Source of the DNA: Actinomycetota bacterium
Lineage (GTDB): Bacteria; Actinomycetota; Thermoleophilia; Gaiellales; Gaiellaceae
Direction: 5' to 3'
Assembly (NCBI GenBank): GCA_013694685.1
Contig: JACDBY010000397.1
Coordinates: 1-5,641 of the forward strand
DNA length: 5,641 bases
Shown here: in pieces, positions 1-5,121 of the stretch
How positions within the stretch are numbered: the first letter of the stretch is position 1
Layout of the letters: each line of letters starts with the position of its first letter
The notes under the pieces: model-generated
What the model saw: only the letters and a program-made list of their open reading frames with translations
What the model was told of the DNA's origin: nothing
Databases searched by the model: none
Position numbers and translations under genes: made by a program

Positions 1-174
1 GCCCGTTTGCGGTCGTTCGCGCTCGGCGGGCTGGTCGGCGCCTCTGCCGTCGCCGCCGGCCTGCGGCGCGCCCGTCGCCGGAATGCGCGGCCGGTGCAGT
101 CGGGGCTCGGCGCGTTCGAGAGCGCGCCGTGCTACCGCGAGGTGCTGGAGCGCGAGCGCAAGGACGGGCCATAG
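1..174 (+). CDS. 3' end of an unrecognised plus-strand gene (57 residues visible)
   Basis: Reading frame 1 is open from the first base of the window and ends at TAG (172-174), so this is the C-terminal part of a gene that begins upstream. The visible protein starts with a small-residue and hydrophobic stretch (LRSFALGGLVGASAVAAG, about residues 3-20), followed by a very basic run (LRRARRRNAR), which resembles a short membrane segment with a positive flank. It then has a soluble end, GAFESAPCYREVLERERKD, with one Cys. I do not recognise a family and assign no function. The last 43 bases overlap the 3' end of the glycosyltransferase gene on the opposite strand. Support is moderate: the hydrophobic-then-basic pattern looks protein-like and no other frame offers a better explanation of bases 1-131, but the piece is short and in high-GC DNA. 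Confidence 0.55.
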   Translation, partial: ARLRSFALGGLVGASAVAAGLRRARRRNARPVQSGLGAFESAPCYREVLERERKDGP

Positions 175-1784
175 CCGCGGAGCTCGCGTGCAGCGAGCAC
201 GACCGTGCGCAGATTGACGTCGACGTCTCCGATCCCGAGCGACGGCTTCCGGCCGACGAGCATGGCCCGCGCCGCGTGGTAGAGGTAGGACTCCGGCGTG
301 ACGGTCGGCTCGATCGTCCGGATCACCAGAAAAGGCCCGAACGCGCGTGCCTCGAACGCAGCGGCCGGTGACGGCAGCGCACGCTCGATCTCGAGCCGGC
401 GTCGGATGTTGTTGCGCTCGCTAGCGTCCAGCACCCAGACTCCGCGCCCGAGGGGGGCTGCCCGCTCGATCGTCCGGAGGGCGAGCGTCGCGTCGGCGCG
501 TGGGACGATGGTGCGTGCAAAGTCGCTCTTCCGCTCCCAGGCGCCGAGGTAGAGCGGCTCGTAGCCGAAGAGCACGTCGTCGGGTCGGCTCGTGTCCGCG
601 AGCCATGCCTCGGCCTCGGCACGCGCAGCCTGTCGCGCGTCGGGCTCCCACTCGAAGAGCGCCGGTGTGCGATGCCAGGCCCACGTCGCCTCCAGGGCCA
701 CGAGCGCGACGACGGATGCGACGGCGAGGGCGGCCCGATGTCTGCTTACGTGGACGACGACCGAGGCGATCGAGATGGCGACGAGCGGCGCCAGGAAGAT
801 CAGGTGCCGCGACTCCGGGGACGCCGAGCCGCCGAGCTTGGCGAAGACGAACGCAGCCACCGTGGTGCCGACAGAGCAGAGAACGAAAGAGCGTGAGCTG
901 CGACGCAGGCAGACGACCCCGCCCGCCGCCGAGACGAGCACGACCGCCGTCACCGGCCACCAGCCCGCGGTCGCGTCGCCGAGCGATCGCCAGAGGTATC
1001 GCGCCACCGCCTCGGGTCCACCGAGCTTCTGGCCGCCGCCACCGACCCCGACGTCGAACCGGTCGACGAGCACGAGGTCAGTGAGCCAGAACGGGATGCC
1101 CAGCACGAGCACCACCGCTCCGGCGACGGCTGCCTCGCGCAACCGATCGCGCCGCGAGACGAGCACGTAGACGCCGTGGCCTGCGAGAAGCAGCACCGCG
1201 TACGGGTGCGCGGCGGCAGCGAGCAGGGCGGTCGCGACCCAGAGCGTCCAGCGGAGGCGACCACCACGGTCGAGTGCCGAGAAGAGCGCGAGCGTGCACG
1301 CGAGCGTGCAGAAGAGGAAGAGGCTGTACATACGGCCGTAGACGCCGTGGAAGAGGAAGAGCCAACTCGGCGCGACGAGCGCGGTCGCCGCGAGCGCGAC
1401 CCGCCGGCCGGCGAGCCGAGCACCGAGCAGCGCGACGAGCGGCAGGCTCGCCACGGCGAAGATCGCGGAGACGAGGCGGAGGCCGCCGAGACCGAATCCG
1501 AGGTGCGCCACACCCCAGGCCAGCAGGAAGTGGAGGGGAGCTCCACCGCGCTCCTGTGTCACGTGCTCGACGACCCGCGGCAGCGAGTCCCGGCCGACGA
1601 GCAGCGCCAGTGCCTCGTCCTCGTGCGGAGGCCAGGCCATCAGCTGGTGCAGGAGGAACGTCGCCGCTACGAGGGTGATCCCGGCGACGCCGAGCCATGC
1701 GATTCGCTCGCCCGCGAGCGCCCGCGACGGCGCTCGCACGACAGCGACGGCTCCGTCGACTCTGGCTTCGATCCCTTGTGTCAT
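132..1784 (-). CDS. GT-C type integral membrane glycosyltransferase (GT39/ArnT/RgtA-like)
   Basis: A 550-residue polytopic membrane protein. After a cytoplasmic N-terminus, the first membrane segment (about 29-50) leads into a loop with HEDE (54-57), the acidic pair typical of GT-C enzymes that take sugar from a polyprenyl-phosphate donor. Further family-like features are ERGGAPLHFLLAW (78-90), RMYSLF (151-156), HPY (193-195) and SRHLIFLAPL (325-334). About ten hydrophobic segments lie between 29 and 370; residues 371-550 form a soluble, probably extracytoplasmic domain. By family knowledge it would transfer a sugar to a lipid, protein or wall polymer outside the membrane; the donor and acceptor cannot be read from sequence. 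The ATG is preceded by GAGGA on the minus strand, but with a long 14-nt gap, so the start is likely rather than certain. It diverges from the FmdB-like gene (38 bp between starts) and its 3' end overlaps the upstream plus-strand gene. Confidence 0.85.
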   Translation of the reverse strand: MTQGIEARVDGAVAVVRAPSRALAGERIAWLGVAGITLVAATFLLHQLMAWPPHEDEALALLVGRDSLPRVVEHVTQERGGAPLHFLLAWGVAHLGFGLGGLRLVSAIFAVASLPLVALLGARLAGRRVALAATALVAPSWLFLFHGVYGRMYSLFLFCTLACTLALFSALDRGGRLRWTLWVATALLAAAAHPYAVLLLAGHGVYVLVSRRDRLREAAVAGAVVLVLGIPFWLTDLVLVDRFDVGVGGGGQKLGGPEAVARYLWRSLGDATAGWWPVTAVVLVSAAGGVVCLRRSSRSFVLCSVGTTVAAFVFAKLGGSASPESRHLIFLAPLVAISIASVVVHVSRHRAALAVASVVALVALEATWAWHRTPALFEWEPDARQAARAEAEAWLADTSRPDDVLFGYEPLYLGAWERKSDFARTIVPRADATLALRTIERAAPLGRGVWVLDASERNNIRRRLEIERALPSPAAAFEARAFGPFLVIRTIEPTVTPESYLYHAARAMLVGRKPSLGIGDVDVNLRTVVLAARELRGYGPSLRSRSSTSR

Positions 1785-1808
1785 CGCGGTTTGCGCAATC
1801 CTCGCTGG

Positions 1809-1814
1809 TAGATT
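1809..1814 (+). promoter_or_regulatory. Candidate -10 element for a leaderless FmdB-like mRNA
   Basis: TAGATT fits the TAnnnT pattern of actinobacterial sigma-70 -10 boxes and sits 8 nt before the ATG at 1823. Transcription starting about 7 nt downstream would give an mRNA beginning at or just before the start codon. No Shine-Dalgarno-like purine run lies between it and the ATG (GGCCCGCC). I find no convincing -35 box, so this is a candidate based on position and the TAnnnT pattern only. Confidence 0.45.
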
Positions 1815-1822
1815 GGCCCGCC

Positions 1823-2128
1823 ATGCCGATCTACGAGTACCGGTGTCCGAACGGCCACAGGTTCGAGGTGTTCCAACGGATGAGCGACGCGCCGGTCAGC
1901 GTGTGCGAGACGTGCGGCGCCGCTCCCGTCGAGAAGGTGCTCTTTCCGGTCGCGGTGCATTTCAAGGGCTCCGGGTTCTACTCGACCGACTACGGGCGCG
2001 CGTCGCGGAAGGGCGGGAAGGACGGCGAGTCGAGCTCGGGTGACGGCGAGACGTCGAAAGAGAAGCCGGCGGCCGCGGCAGAGACGAAGAAGTCCGACTC
2101 CAAGTCGGACTCCAAGTCGGATTCGTAG
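1823..2128 (+). CDS. FmdB-family small zinc-ribbon protein
   Basis: A 101-residue protein starting MPIYEYRCPNGHRFEVFQ, the hallmark N-terminus of the FmdB (CxxC_CxxC_SSSS) putative regulatory zinc-ribbon family. The second half of the ribbon is CETCG (C28, C31). The family's conserved FKGSGFYSTDYGR follows at 47-59. The usual first knuckle is CxxCGH, but here it is C8-P-N-G-H12: the second Cys is missing, so ligands may be C8, H12, C28 and C31. Residues 61-101 are a disordered Ser/Lys/Asp/Glu/Ala tail ending in SDSKSDSKSDS. The family is named after a formamidase/amidase operon protein; its molecular role is poorly known, and no substrate can be inferred here. An upstream in-frame ATG at 1697 exists, but the family always starts at MP-x-YEY, so 1823 is the start. 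It diverges from the glycosyltransferase gene and converges on the LCP gene. Confidence 0.9.
   Translation: MPIYEYRCPNGHRFEVFQRMSDAPVSVCETCGAAPVEKVLFPVAVHFKGSGFYSTDYGRASRKGGKDGESSSGDGETSKEKPAAAAETKKSDSKSDSKSDS
2090..2125 (+). repeat. Three tandem 12-bp units encoding K-S-D-S repeats
   Basis: Three units of AAGTCSGAYTCS (2090-2101, 2102-2113, 2114-2125) end directly at the TAG stop of the FmdB-like gene and encode KSDS three times. The copies differ at one or two third codon positions only (tcc/tcg, gac/gat). Such a repeat can gain or lose copies by slippage without shifting the frame. Confidence 0.85.
2091..2111. terminator. Perfect hairpin at the 3' end of the FmdB-like gene (candidate terminator)
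   Basis: Arms AGTCCGAC (2091-2098) and GTCGGACT (2104-2111) are exact reverse complements around the 5-nt loop TCCAA. It is created by the first repeat unit carrying tcc where the second carries tcg. It lies inside the coding sequence, 17 bp before its end, and has no following U-run on either strand, so intrinsic termination is uncertain; it may only slow polymerase or protect the 3' end. Confidence 0.35.
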
Positions 2129-2133
2129 CTCAC

Positions 2134-2148
2134 GCGCGTCCTACGCGC
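2134..2148. terminator. Small GC hairpin in the convergent gap (candidate bidirectional terminator)
   Basis: Arms GCGCGT (2134-2139) and ACGCGC (2143-2148) are exact reverse complements with the 3-nt loop CCT. The hairpin straddles the 12-bp gap between the FmdB-like stop and the LCP gene's stop codon (2141-2143 on the minus strand). It is placed where both transcripts must end but lacks a U-tract. A 3-nt loop is tight, so stability is modest. Confidence 0.35.
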
Positions 2149-3298
2149 CCACGAGACAGCCGGGCGCGTACGGCAGGCCACGGGGCGGCGCGAGCGGTGC
2201 CGACCGTCCGGTGAACATCGCGACCGTCGCAAGGTTGTCTTCCGTGCCGAGGATCACCGACTCGCCGCCGATCGTCGCGGGATCGCCACCCAGGCGGCAG
2301 TGGAGCGCCTTGCTCGTGTCGGCGCGAAAATAGGCCCACCCGAGCTGCATGAGTTCCCAGGCGCCGAGGTCGGTGGCGAGCGGCGTGACGAGGTCGTCGC
2401 CCACGAACGGCAGCTTCAGCGCCGTGCCCACGCTCGTCACGCCGTCGAGGGCCGCCTGCACGACGTGCTGCTGGCGCCGGGCGCGGTCGAAATCCGTCTC
2501 GCGAGGGTTGAGGAGATTCTTGCGGACACGTGAGTAGACGAGGGCGCGCCTGCCGTCCATGTGCTGGTCGCCCTTCGCGAAGCGCCAGCCCGCCCAGGCA
2601 TTGCACCGCGCCTGCGTCTTGAGGGGACAGTCGAACTTGTTGGAGCGGATGCGCCCGGGGACGTTCACGTCGATCCCCCCGACCGCGTCGATCAGCTCCT
2701 CGAACCGGTCGAAGTCGACGAACGCCACGTGGTTGACGTCGATCCCGGTCAAATCCTCGACCGTGCGCAGCGCGAGCGCCGGACCGCCGATCTGGTTCGC
2801 GGCATTGATCCTCGCGACACCCACCTCGGGGATCTCGACCTGCAGATCTCGAGGGATCGAGAGGTATGCGAGGCGACGCTTACCGGGGTCGGTGCGCAGG
2901 AGCATGATCGAATCGGCGCGGTTGGCGGCCTCGCGACCCGAGCGATTGGCGCCGTCGGTGCCGAGCACCAGGATGGTCGTCGGTGCCGAGACGAGCAGGC
3001 CGTCGGTCTTCGAGAGCTGCCGTCGGACGCCCGCCGGGACGCGATCGTTCGCCTCGGAGACGCCGGCATTGACCGAGCGATAGCTCCCCGCGCCCCAGGC
3101 GACGAGCAAGAGCAGGACGAGCAGGAGCCCGAGGACGATCCACCTGCCGCGCCGGCGTCGCCGCTTCGGCGCGCCCGCGCCCCGTCCGGCGTCGCGCTCG
3201 GCCTGCGAGCGAGACCCCGATCCCTGCCGCGTGAGGGGCACCCGCCCCTTCGCCCTGCCACCCCGATAGACCCGGTAGGGCTTGTCCTCGGAGGGCAT
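2141..3298 (-). CDS. LytR-CpsA-Psr (LCP) family cell-wall glycopolymer transferase
   Basis: A 385-residue type II membrane protein. A cytoplasmic basic N-terminus (PKRRRRRGR, 44-52) precedes one membrane segment (about 53-71), then an extracellular LCP domain (about 105-285). Signature parts are visible: NRADSIMLLRTD (126-137), SIPRDLQVEIP (147-157) with R150 and D151, INAANQIGG, VDFDRFEELIDAVGGIDVNV, then MDGRRALVYSRVRKN (247-261) and DFDRARRQQHVVQAAL (269-284). These supply the Arg/Asp residues that bind the polyprenyl diphosphate and magnesium. By family knowledge it ligates undecaprenyl-diphosphate-linked glycopolymers (teichoic acid, arabinogalactan or capsule) to peptidoglycan. C224/C232 and perhaps C334/C381 could form disulfides outside the membrane. 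The frame stays open to 3982, but residues before 3298 lie antisense to the ROK kinase and show no LCP similarity; the ATG at 3298 gives the normal architecture. No Shine-Dalgarno precedes it. Confidence 0.93.
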   Translation of the reverse strand: MPSEDKPYRVYRGGRAKGRVPLTRQGSGSRSQAERDAGRGAGAPKRRRRRGRWIVLGLLLVLLLLVAWGAGSYRSVNAGVSEANDRVPAGVRRQLSKTDGLLVSAPTTILVLGTDGANRSGREAANRADSIMLLRTDPGKRRLAYLSIPRDLQVEIPEVGVARINAANQIGGPALALRTVEDLTGIDVNHVAFVDFDRFEELIDAVGGIDVNVPGRIRSNKFDCPLKTQARCNAWAGWRFAKGDQHMDGRRALVYSRVRKNLLNPRETDFDRARRQQHVVQAALDGVTSVGTALKLPFVGDDLVTPLATDLGAWELMQLGWAYFRADTSKALHCRLGGDPATIGGESVILGTEDNLATVAMFTGRSAPLAPPRGLPYAPGCLVGA

Positions 3299-3307
3299 GA
3301 GGCCGGG

Positions 3308-3314
3308 TATGGTA
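3308..3314. promoter_or_regulatory. Shared -10 region for divergent, probably leaderless LCP and ROK transcripts
   Basis: The seven bases TATGGTA contain TATGGT on the plus strand (3308-3313), 9 nt before the ROK GTG, and TACCAT on the minus strand (3314-3309), 10 nt before the LCP ATG. Both match TAnnnT at the distance expected if mRNA begins at or a few nt before the start codon. Neither gene has a Shine-Dalgarno sequence. A weak TTGTCC (3282-3287) lies 20 bp upstream of the plus-strand box; no good -35 is seen for the minus strand. The whole gap between the two start codons is 24 bp. Confidence 0.5.
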
Positions 3315-3322
3315 GCCGCGTC

Positions 3323-4225
3323 GTGCCGTCCGACAGGGTCATTGGAGTCGACGTCGGCGGGACGAAAATGCTTGCCGGGATCGTCGCTCGCGACGGCTCG
3401 TGCGACCGGACGATCGAGGTGCCGACCCCGACCGACGGCGAGGATTCGTTCGTCGCCGCGCTCGTGGGGCTCGTCGACGAGTTGCTCGACGACGGCGTGG
3501 CCGCGATCGGCGTCGGGGTTCCGATGACGATCGATCGCCGCACGGGGATCGCCCTGAAGGCGAACAACCTCCCGCTCGAGTCGCTCGATCTCGTCGGCTC
3601 GCTTCGCGAGCGTTTCGGGCTCCCGATCGGCCTCGAGAACGACGGCAACGCGACCGCACTCGCGGAGTGGCGGCTGGGCGCCGGCCGGGGAGCCTCGGAT
3701 CTCGTCTTGCTCGCGATCGGCACGGGCGTCGGCGGAGGTCTCGTGCTCGACGGACGTCTGTACCGGGGCTGGGCCGAGCTCGGTCACGTCGTCGTCGACG
3801 CGGACGGGCCGCGTTGCCAGGGGAACTGCGACGGTCGCGGGCACCTCGAGGCGGTGGCCACCGGCGAGACGGCCGAACGAGCAGCCGAGGAGATCTGGGG
3901 CGAACGGGACGCACGTCGCCTCGTCGAGTCGGCGCGCGCGGGTCATGTGGAGGCGCTCGCCGCCGTCCGCCGGATCGGCCACTTCCTCGGGCTTGCGATC
4001 GGGTCGTTCGTCAACGTCTTCGTGCCCGAGGTGACGGTTGTCGGAGGCGGGTTCGGGGCCGCTGCCTGGGATCTCCTCGAAGAGCCCGCGCTCGCCGCCG
4101 CGCGTCGCGAGGCACTATCACCGGCAGACGCGTTCGTACGGATCGTTCCCGCCGAGCTCGGGGACGACGCCGGTCTCGTCGGTGCCGGTCTCGTCGGCTT
4201 CGAGGCGCTCGACGGCGAGCGCTAG
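3323..4225 (+). CDS. ROK-family sugar kinase, probably glucokinase-like
   Basis: A 300-residue protein starting with GTG. It has the ATP-binding DVGGTK at 10-15, catalytic ENDGN at 105-109 (D107 the likely base), the second phosphate loop AIGTGVGGG at 131-139 and ELGHVVV at 152-158 (E152 and H155 for sugar and metal binding). The zinc region reads C165-QGN-C169-DGRG-H174-LE, unlike the usual CxCGxxGCxE. There is no N-terminal helix-turn-helix, so it is a kinase rather than a ROK repressor. It should phosphorylate glucose or a related hexose (N-acetylglucosamine, N-acetylmannosamine and mannose are alternatives) using ATP or possibly polyphosphate, in the cytoplasm; sequence alone does not fix the substrate. 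GTG at 3323 is chosen because it lies 9 codons before DVGGTK and 9 nt after a TAnnnT box. rsmI follows after 9 bp, probably in the same transcript. Length matches stand-alone ROK kinases. Confidence 0.9.
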   Translation: MPSDRVIGVDVGGTKMLAGIVARDGSCDRTIEVPTPTDGEDSFVAALVGLVDELLDDGVAAIGVGVPMTIDRRTGIALKANNLPLESLDLVGSLRERFGLPIGLENDGNATALAEWRLGAGRGASDLVLLAIGTGVGGGLVLDGRLYRGWAELGHVVVDADGPRCQGNCDGRGHLEAVATGETAERAAEEIWGERDARRLVESARAGHVEALAAVRRIGHFLGLAIGSFVNVFVPEVTVVGGGFGAAAWDLLEEPALAAARREALSPADAFVRIVPAELGDDAGLVGAGLVGFEALDGER

Positions 4226-4227
4226 GA
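4224..4227 (+). promoter_or_regulatory. Ribosome binding site of rsmI overlapping the ROK stop codon
   Basis: AGGA overlaps the TAG stop of the kinase gene and lies 7 nt before the GTG at 4235. This supports the GTG start and suggests translational coupling within a two-gene transcript. Confidence 0.6.
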
Positions 4228-4234
4228 CGTTCCG

Positions 4235-5053
4235 GTGCCGCTCGCCGTCTGCGCGACCCCGATCGGGAACCTCGAGGACGTCACGCTCCGGGTTCTGCGT
4301 GTCCTCGCGGAGGCGGACGTCGTGCTCTGCGAGGACACGCGTCGGACGCAGATCCTGCTCGACCGGCACGGGATCCGCGCTCGCCGGCTCCTCAGCCTCC
4401 ATCGGCACAACGAGGCGGGGCGTGCGGGGGAGCTCGTGCCGCGACTCGCCGCGGGCGAGAATCTCGCGCTCGTCAGCGACGCCGGGCTCCCCGGGGTCAA
4501 CGACCCCGGCGCGATGCTCGTACGTGCGGCCCTCGCGGCGGGCGTGGAGGTAACCGTGCTACCCGGCCCGAGCGCCGTCGAGACCGCGCTCGTCGCAAGC
4601 GGCCTGGTGACGGCGGAGTACCGCTTCCTCGGGTATCTCCCTCGACGTGACGCCGAGCAGCGGCGCCTCTGGCACGAGGCCCGCAGCTGGCCCTATGCGG
4701 CGGTTGCGTTCGACTCGCCTCGGCGACTCGCCCGCACGCTTGCCCACCTTGCTGACGCGAGTCCCGAGCGGCCGGTCGCGGTCTGCCGCGAGCTGACGAA
4801 GCGGTTCGAGGAGGTCGTTCGCGGCACGGCGGCCGAGCTCGCAACCCGATTCGTCGAGCCGGTCAAGGGAGAGGTGACGCTCGTCATCGGCGCCGGGATC
4901 GTCGACGACGAAACCTCCCGGGAGGCGATCGCGGCCGTCACGCAACTTGTCGACGCGGGCGCATCGCGGCGCATCGCGGCCGATGTCGTCGCCAGGCTTC
5001 TCGGCGTCTCTCGCAACGAGCTCTACCGGGGGTCCCTCGACGTGCGGGATTGA
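4235..5053 (+). CDS. rsmI: 16S rRNA (cytidine1402-2'-O)-methyltransferase RsmI
   Basis: A 272-residue member of the tetrapyrrole/SAM methylase fold, recognisable as RsmI by ATPIGNLEDVTLR (7-19), CEDTRRTQILLDRHGI (32-47), SLHRHNE (54-60), VSDAGLPGVNDPG (80-92), LPGPSA (109-114), FLGYLPR (131-137) and CRELTKRFEEVVRGT (184-198). It 2'-O-methylates C1402 in the decoding centre of 16S rRNA using S-adenosylmethionine; with RsmH it makes the doubly methylated m4Cm1402. The C-terminal SASR-like helix region (ASRRIAADVVARLLGVSRNELYRGSL, from about 243) matches the family's end, and length is normal. Two positions differ from the common motif forms: DAGLPGVNDPG instead of DAGTPGISDPG, and FDSP (159-162) instead of F/Y-ESP. 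The GTG start is set by the AGGA ribosome site and by the family's N-terminus. It lies 9 bp after the ROK kinase gene. Confidence 0.95.
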   Translation: MPLAVCATPIGNLEDVTLRVLRVLAEADVVLCEDTRRTQILLDRHGIRARRLLSLHRHNEAGRAGELVPRLAAGENLALVSDAGLPGVNDPGAMLVRAALAAGVEVTVLPGPSAVETALVASGLVTAEYRFLGYLPRRDAEQRRLWHEARSWPYAAVAFDSPRRLARTLAHLADASPERPVAVCRELTKRFEEVVRGTAAELATRFVEPVKGEVTLVIGAGIVDDETSREAIAAVTQLVDAGASRRIAADVVARLLGVSRNELYRGSLDVRD

Positions 5054-5078
5054 CGTCGTCCGGCGCCCTCGATACCCT
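5050..5078 (+). promoter_or_regulatory. Sigma-70-type promoter for the M23 gene
   Basis: TTGACG (5050-5055, five of six to TTGACA) and TACCCT (5073-5078, TAnnnT) are separated by exactly 17 bp. The -35 overlaps the TGA stop of rsmI. Start of transcription would be near 5085, leaving a leader of about 37 nt that contains a strong Shine-Dalgarno sequence. This is the best-formed promoter in the window. Confidence 0.65.
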
Positions 5079-5108
5079 TCCTCTCCCGCGTTGCCCGCGC
5101 AGAGAACG

Positions 5109-5115
5109 AAGGAGG
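5109..5115 (+). promoter_or_regulatory. Strong Shine-Dalgarno sequence of the M23 gene
   Basis: AAGGAGG lies 6 nt before the GTG at 5122, an optimal distance, and fixes that GTG as the start. It contrasts with the FmdB-like, LCP and ROK genes, which have none. Confidence 0.85.
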
Positions 5116-5121
5116 TTTTCT

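Noticed and set aside
1176..1811. 211-residue plus-strand frame very rich in Glu and Arg
   Set aside because: It is the antisense shadow of the glycosyltransferase membrane region; no family features and no start signal.
1697..1822. Upstream ATG for the FmdB-like protein
   Set aside because: It would add 42 Arg-rich residues overlapping the glycosyltransferase start; the family begins at MP-x-YEY.
2561..3322. Upstream extension of the ROK frame by about 250 residues
   Set aside because: This part is antisense to the LCP coding sequence, has no recognisable domain, and the ROK fold begins a few residues after the GTG at 3323.
3299..3982. N-terminal extension of the LCP frame to a 613-residue protein
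   Set aside because: The extra 228 residues are entirely antisense to the ROK kinase, are rich in Arg/Asp/Glu as expected for a high-GC antisense frame, and show no LCP features. The ATG at 3298 gives the usual basic tail, membrane segment and LCP domain.
3400..4650. 416-residue Arg-rich plus-strand frame across ROK and rsmI
   Set aside because: It is an out-of-frame shadow running across two clear genes; the composition is an artefact of GC-rich codons.
4961..4980. Perfect 10-bp direct duplication (GCATCGCGGC twice) inside rsmI
   Set aside because: A real 10-bp insertion would shift the frame, yet the protein continues normally to the family's C-terminus. It is best explained by chance in GC-rich codons for SRRIAA.
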